Source: Acidimicrobiaceae bacterium (GTDB lineage Bacteria; Actinomycetota; Acidimicrobiia; Acidimicrobiales; UBA8190). Taken from it: a stretch of DNA of 8,397 nt. The stretch is from positions 1-8,397 of the forward strand of contig DMNK01000159.1 of assembly GCA_003453695.1 (NCBI GenBank), given 5' to 3'. Position numbers and translations under genes: made by a program. Positions 5,691 to 8,397 of the stretch are shown here, piece after piece. The notes beneath the pieces are model-generated. The model did no database searches, was not told the DNA's origin, and saw nothing but the letters and a program-made list of their open reading frames with translations. How positions within the stretch are numbered: the first letter of the stretch is position 1; every line of letters begins with the position of its first letter.

Positions 5691-6468
5691 GGTCGTCCGC
5701 CTCGAGCTCTTGGCGCGCCGGCGCTCGACGCTCGGATATGCCGTCGGCATGGGGCTCTACACCTTCGTGATCGTCGCCCTCTACCCATCGTTCCAGCACG
5801 ACACCAGTCTCGACAAGATCACGAAGAGCGCTCCGACGCTCTCGGCGCTCTTCGGCGCCATCGGCTCGCTCACCTCACCGACCGGATGGCTCAATGCCAA
5901 CATCTACGAGAACTTCTTCCCGCTGATGATGCTGCTACTCGCCATCGGCTACGGGGCTTCGTCGATCGCAGGACGGGACGAGGAGGGGACGTTGGCACTC
6001 CTGGCGACGCTGCCTATCGCCCGAGCACGCCTAGTAGCCCAGAAGGTGTTGTCCTTGGTCGTCCAGGGTCTCGCTCTGGCATCGATCGTCGCCGTCATGG
6101 TCATCGTCGGCCGGTCCTTCCACCTGGCCCTGCCGGTGGGGCATGTCGTGGAGGCCTCGCTGGCAACGCTCCTGCTCGGCCTCGATCTCGGGCTGCTCAC
6201 CATGGCTGTCGGAGCCAGGACCGGGAGCAGGGGAACCGCTCTCGGGGTCGGATCCGCCATAGCGGCCGCGTCCTACCTCGTCAGCTCGCTCGCACCCGTG
6301 GTCGCATGGGTCCGTCCGGCGCGTTTCGCGTCGCTCTTCTACTGGTCGATTGGGAACGGTCAGCTGTCGACTGGTTTGACGCTCACGGATGCGGCTGTGC
6401 TCGTGCTCGTCGCATTGGCCGCTGGTGTGGTGTCAATTCGTATGTTCGCTCACATGGACCTCCATTGA
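5680..6468 (+). CDS. ABC-2 type transporter permease
   Basis: The 262-residue partner of the preceding ATPase. Six hydrophobic segments fit the ABC-2 layout: about residues 20-37, 80-97, 123-144, 158-178, 187-210 and 237-254. Between helices 2 and 3 is GRDEEGTL (98-105), then LATLPIARARLVAQK. This is the conserved cytoplasmic coupling segment (acidic EEGT, then LPIxR) of ABC-2 permeases with the 'permease subunit' fold. The length is typical for a half-transporter permease that dimerises. The ATG at 5680 overlaps the last 11 bases of the ATPase gene and has a clear AGGAG, so the two proteins are made together. The protein acts in the cytoplasmic membrane, most likely as an exporter. Relatives move drugs, peptides, lipids or polysaccharides, and nothing here picks between them. 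It is the last gene of the MarR-controlled unit. Confidence 0.9.
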   Translation: MRLEVVRLELLARRRSTLGYAVGMGLYTFVIVALYPSFQHDTSLDKITKSAPTLSALFGAIGSLTSPTGWLNANIYENFFPLMMLLLAIGYGASSIAGRDEEGTLALLATLPIARARLVAQKVLSLVVQGLALASIVAVMVIVGRSFHLALPVGHVVEASLATLLLGLDLGLLTMAVGARTGSRGTALGVGSAIAAASYLVSSLAPVVAWVRPARFASLFYWSIGNGQLSTGLTLTDAAVLVLVALAAGVVSIRMFAHMDLH

Positions 6469-6492
6469 GAAATGTGCGTCAACGATCGGGTC

Positions 6493-6509
6493 CAGCGGTT
6501 CGACCGCTG
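6493..6509 (+). terminator. Hairpin 24 nt after the ABC permease stop
   Basis: CAGCGGT and ACCGCTG pair perfectly around the loop TCG (equally a 6-bp stem with loop TTCGA, a stable UUCG-like cap). The position suits transcription termination or mRNA 3'-end protection for the operon. No T-run follows, so it is not a classical intrinsic terminator; actinobacteria often use such T-poor hairpins. Confidence 0.45.
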
Positions 6510-6711
6510 ACACAGGGGTCCATGCCGCTCTTGGCCACCCAGGAGCATGGCCCGGTCCAACGCTCGCATTCCGCAACAAGTTGGGCGACTACGTGCCGTA
6601 CTGAATCGCCCTGGGAAACTTGGAGACCGCGAAATATTCGGTCACCGGCTCGGGAGTGGTCACTGCGTCCCCGGTTGCAACAGAAGGGCCGTAGCTGGGT
6701 GGCCAGTTCTC

Positions 6712-6792
6712 CTAGGCGCACTGCTCCCCGGAGAAGTCCTCCGGGCGGGTTCCGGGGGATATTAACCCGTAGCTCGCATCCAGGTCGCTCAC
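6712..6792 (-). CDS. Possible 26-residue ORF coupled to the membrane gene by GTGA
   Basis: The GTG (6792-6790) overlaps the TGA stop of the upstream minus-strand membrane gene in the GTGA arrangement typical of coupled genes. The 26 codons have G or C at the third position in 22 cases, and the translation is acidic and soluble (begins MSDLDASYG, ends FSGEQCA). It stops at an amber codon (6714-6712). The same frame then runs on for 40 more codons to a second TAG (6591-6589), with 29 of 40 codons ending in G or C. It could be a real micro-protein, the broken start of a pseudogene of about 67 codons, or chance. I recognise no family. Confidence 0.22.
   Translation of the reverse strand: MSDLDASYGLISPGTRPEDFSGEQCA
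6727..6745. terminator. 7-bp hairpin downstream of the minus-strand membrane gene
   Basis: CCCGGAG (6727-6733) and CTCCGGG (6739-6745) pair perfectly around the loop AAGTC. It lies 44 bases past the stop of the minus-strand gene, between converging transcription units, so it could help end transcripts from either side. Neither strand has a T-run after the stem. It falls inside the doubtful 26-codon ORF, which argues against one or the other. Confidence 0.35.
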
Positions 6793-7301
6793 CTTCTACG
6801 ACTGGCGGACCAACTCGAGACTCGCTGTCCGAGTCTCCCTCCAATGAGCAACCCAACCGTTCCCACGACCAATGTTGCCAGTAGCTGGCCCCCGGCTTCG
6901 ATTTCGTGTGCCCAAAACGTGCGGGGCGGCGAACCTGGAACTCCAAAATCGAATAGCACGTGGCCGATGAACTGGACGACTGCACCCAACATCACGACCA
7001 CAAGGACGACCTCGGCCCACATGCTCAAGCCGACCCGGCGGGCCGAATAGCTGAGCCAACGCATGCCTATCACTACAGCCAACGCAAAGACCGCCGTGGC
7101 GGCGTTGGCCCAGAAGGAGGTCAGGACGCCGAGATCGCTACCGAGCAGGGTTTGCACCGACTGACCAGGGTTCCGCGTTCCTTGCCAGCCAACAACGCCG
7201 GTACCGAGCCCACCGACTATGAGAAGGGATTGGGCACAAAGAACTGCGGCAGCAGCAAGGTCGGGCCATTCCCACTTCGGCTTCGATGAGGTGTTGCTCA
7301 T
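6789..7301 (-). CDS. Unrecognised four-helix membrane protein
   Basis: A 170-residue product of unknown family. A short charged and Trp-containing N-terminus (KPKWEWPD) is followed by four hydrophobic segments at about residues 14-38, 59-83, 93-119 and 137-158. The tail is basic (ending SASRRR), which places both ends in the cytoplasm. The second loop carries SYSARR after helix 2. The third helix includes a buried-looking His114 (FIGHVLFDFG), and HE (132-133) lies just before helix 4. These polar residues are the only hints of a specific role. The ATG at 7301 has no convincing ribosome binding site but follows a TAGGCT box by 7 nt, which fits a leaderless transcript. It converges with the ABC operon. 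The reading frame is free of stops, and its translation is strongly hydrophobic in a regular four-span pattern, which supports a real gene. Confidence 0.65.
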   Translation of the reverse strand: MSNTSSKPKWEWPDLAAAAVLCAQSLLIVGGLGTGVVGWQGTRNPGQSVQTLLGSDLGVLTSFWANAATAVFALAVVIGMRWLSYSARRVGLSMWAEVVLVVVMLGAVVQFIGHVLFDFGVPGSPPRTFWAHEIEAGGQLLATLVVGTVGLLIGGRLGQRVSSWSASRRR

Positions 7302-7308
7302 GAGTCAG

Positions 7309-7314
7309 AGCCTA
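7309..7314 (-). promoter_or_regulatory. Possible -10 box for a leaderless transcript
   Basis: On the minus strand TAGGCT (TANNNT type) lies 7 nt before the ATG at 7301, which would place the transcription start on the A of the start codon. No clear -35 box is visible, so this rests on spacing and on the absence of a ribosome binding site. Confidence 0.3.
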
Positions 7315-7335
7315 CGACCGAGTAGGGATTGAACA

Positions 7336-7527
7336 GTGGAGCTGACGCTCCGGGCCGAGGAAGAGTCAGAGCCGGTCAGGGGCCGGAAACCGACCTCGAT
7401 CAAGCAGGTTGGTCATTACCGTGCGTTCGGCCCTGGGGCAGGGGGGGCACCACGGCACATTCAGGATTCCCTGATCGGCCGGTCGGGTCACTTCAGGGCG
7501 CTCACCGGCATCCCTCTAGAGGAGTGA
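7336..7527 (+). CDS. Doubtful 63-residue ORF
   Basis: A GTG start has TAGGGA-like purines about 7 nt upstream, and 48 of the 63 codons end in G or C, slightly above background. The translation is basic and hydrophilic, with no membrane segment or known motif (begins MELTLRAEEESEPVRG, ends LTGIPLEE). A second frame on the same strand (start at 7329) covers the same bases, and only one of them could be real. It lies divergent from the membrane gene in a 458-base gap. It may be a small hypothetical protein or simply an open stretch in GC-rich DNA. Confidence 0.22.
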   Translation: MELTLRAEEESEPVRGRKPTSIKQVGHYRAFGPGAGGAPRHIQDSLIGRSGHFRALTGIPLEE

Positions 7528-7621
7528 GTCTTTAGCTCGTCGATAACAAGGCGTGAAGGCTATTTTGGGCGGGGGTAGCGCAAAATGCCGGGATGCGGGC
7601 TGGCATGGGCACGGCCTCTAC

Positions 7622-7690
7622 CACCTCGGAGGGCCGAGGCGTCCGGATTCGAAAGCCCTGGGAGTATGGGGCGGGGTGGCCTCCGAGGTG
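7622..7690. repeat. Inverted repeat with 13-bp arms (one bulged base) and a 42-nt loop
   Basis: CACCTCGGAGGGCC (7622-7635) is the reverse complement of GGCCTCCGAGGTG (7678-7690) apart from one extra G. The first 11 pairs from the outside are unbroken. It sits downstream of the minus-strand dinB-like gene, with no gene in the 230 bases around it. It could act as a transcript end or be the ends of a very small mobile or repeat unit. No flanking target duplication is obvious. Confidence 0.4.
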
Positions 7691-7759
7691 AGGCGACCTA
7701 TTCGGCGCGTCCCGGATGCCCGCCCGTTTAAGTACATATCGCAAGCGTTACCGGTAGAT

Positions 7760-8266
7760 TCAGGGCCTCGGGAGCTGGGCTTCGATGTCGTGAAGGTGGT
7801 GCTGGATCTCGTGCTCGGTGTGGACAGCAACCCATTTGAGCGTCCGCTCCAGTTGCTTCGGATAGTTGTACATCACGGTCCGGCTCCAGTCCGTTGGATC
7901 AAGCCGGTTGAGCACGTTCGCAAGCAGAGCTGCTGCATCATTCAGTTGCCGAGCCACGTCGAGGGGATCTTGGGCGAGGTACCCGTCGTGCTCGACCCGC
8001 TCATCGCGTCCCATCGGATCGAACGATGGCCGATCCATGCGCCTCGTGGCGAGAACTCGCTCCCGCTGAACAAGAAGTACGTCTCGCACATGGCAGCCGT
8101 ACTCGAGGGGGCTCCACACCCCGGGTTGTGGCCTGGCTCGCAGGTCAGTAGCATCAGCCGCCTGTAGGTGGGCGGCGATGGCGGCGGAGCCGCTGACTAT
8201 CGCCGAGGCAGCACCAGTTGCCTGTTCAAGGTCGTACTCGAACCCACATCCGCCACAGCGATCCAC
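7760..8266 (-). CDS. DinB-superfamily (DinB/DfsB-like) protein
   Basis: A 168-residue four-helix-bundle protein of the DinB/YfiT-like metalloenzyme superfamily. The expected three metal-binding histidines are present: His59 in YGCHVRD, and His152 and His156 in HTEHEIQHHLHDI. The preceding W51-SPLEY is the usual lead-in to the first histidine. Members act as metal-dependent hydrolases or as thiol (mycothiol, bacillithiol) transferases, and many are uncharacterised, so the reaction cannot be named. The N-terminus has Cys4-x-x-Cys7 followed by GFEYDL, a segment I associate with actinobacterial members; it could bind metal or be redox active. The GTG at 8266 has no ribosome binding site, but a TATCGT box lies 6 nt upstream, consistent with leaderless expression. 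The name DinB comes from a damage-inducible Bacillus protein and does not mean DNA polymerase IV; no SOS box is visible. Confidence 0.8.
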   Translation of the reverse strand: MDRCGGCGFEYDLEQATGAASAIVSGSAAIAAHLQAADATDLRARPQPGVWSPLEYGCHVRDVLLVQRERVLATRRMDRPSFDPMGRDERVEHDGYLAQDPLDVARQLNDAAALLANVLNRLDPTDWSRTVMYNYPKQLERTLKWVAVHTEHEIQHHLHDIEAQLPRP

Positions 8267-8272
8267 GCCATG

Positions 8273-8278
8273 ACGATA
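8273..8278 (-). promoter_or_regulatory. Possible -10 box for the dinB-like gene
   Basis: TATCGT on the minus strand lies 6 nt before the GTG at 8266, the same spacing as at the marR promoter. A matching -35 box is not evident in the GC-rich sequence upstream. From here to the window end (8279-8397) I see no supportable gene. Confidence 0.25.
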
Positions 8279-8397
8279 GGACGGGTCGTGCGCCGACGGG
8301 CCACCCGGCCAGGCCAGGGGCGCCCACCCAACCCGAGATCATCCCGGTTGAGCATTATGAGCGACCCGACCCGGCCGTATATGGCGCAGAGCGGCAC

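Larger units (their letters stand above)
6469..6788. other. Gap between converging genes
   Basis: These 320 bases separate the + strand ABC operon from a minus-strand membrane gene. They hold two perfect 7-bp hairpins and a small minus-strand reading frame (listed separately). Several longer open frames cross the gap on both strands, but they run antisense to, or out of frame with, the flanking genes and have no family features. Confidence 0.5.

Noticed and set aside
5886..6884. 332-codon + strand ORF
   Set aside because: It overlaps the ABC permease in another frame and then the minus-strand membrane gene. The translation is an Arg/Gly/Ser/Pro-rich shadow without domains.
6479..6985. 168-codon minus-strand ORF
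   Set aside because: It overlaps the membrane gene out of frame for half its length. The rest could at most be a frame-shifted continuation of the doubtful micro-ORF, with no support for that.
8197..8397. 66-codon minus-strand ORF at the right edge
   Set aside because: It overlaps the start of the dinB-like gene in another frame, shows no family features, and is cut by the window end.
1..8397. CRISPR array, insertion sequence or transposase, toxin-antitoxin pair, restriction system
   Set aside because: No regularly spaced repeats, no transposase or integrase motif, no nuclease or methyltransferase motif was found in any plausible reading frame.

Overview
High-GC bacterial DNA, most likely from an actinomycete (Actinomycetota, class not resolved). 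The evidence is the strong G/C bias at third codon positions in the clear genes, frequent GTG starts, and start codons that sit 6-7 nt after a TANNNT box with no ribosome binding site, as in leaderless actinobacterial transcripts. A DinB-fold protein with an N-terminal CxxC and GFEYD-like segment also has an actinobacterial look. No gene here fixes genus or species.

Left part (1-1310): two co-directional genes that overlap by one base (TAGTG), a four-helix membrane protein and a probable lipoprotein, neither recognised. The first may begin before the window. Middle non-coding stretch (1311-2165): the 3' half of a tRNA (anticodon loop, T arm, acceptor strand; best read as tRNA-Ala, anticodon CGC) with no 5' half. 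It is preceded by paired 12-bp repeats that flank a perfect DnaA-box sequence. This looks like one end (att site) of an element integrated at a tRNA gene; by orientation the element would lie to the left. To the right come a perfect 28-bp palindrome and two more perfect inverted repeats, leading up to the promoter of the next operon.

Central operon (2178-6468, + strand): a MarR-family regulator, a ClC chloride channel/transporter with cytoplasmic CBS-like and RCK_C-like parts, an ABC-2 type ATPase and its six-helix permease. The genes are tightly packed (16-nt gap, 5-nt gap, 11-nt overlap). A 16-bp inverted repeat overlaps the -10 box of the marR promoter and is a good candidate for an autoregulatory operator. 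The reasonable reading is a MarR-controlled export or stress module in which an ABC exporter is co-expressed with an anion channel; the signal and the substrate are not visible.

Right part (6469-8397): two minus-strand genes, an unrecognised four-helix membrane protein and a DinB-superfamily protein. The gap after the ABC operon carries two short hairpins between converging genes and a small ORF overlapping the membrane gene's stop by GTGA. The 7302-7759 gap holds a doubtful 63-codon ORF and a long-loop inverted repeat. The last 130 bases show no supportable gene.
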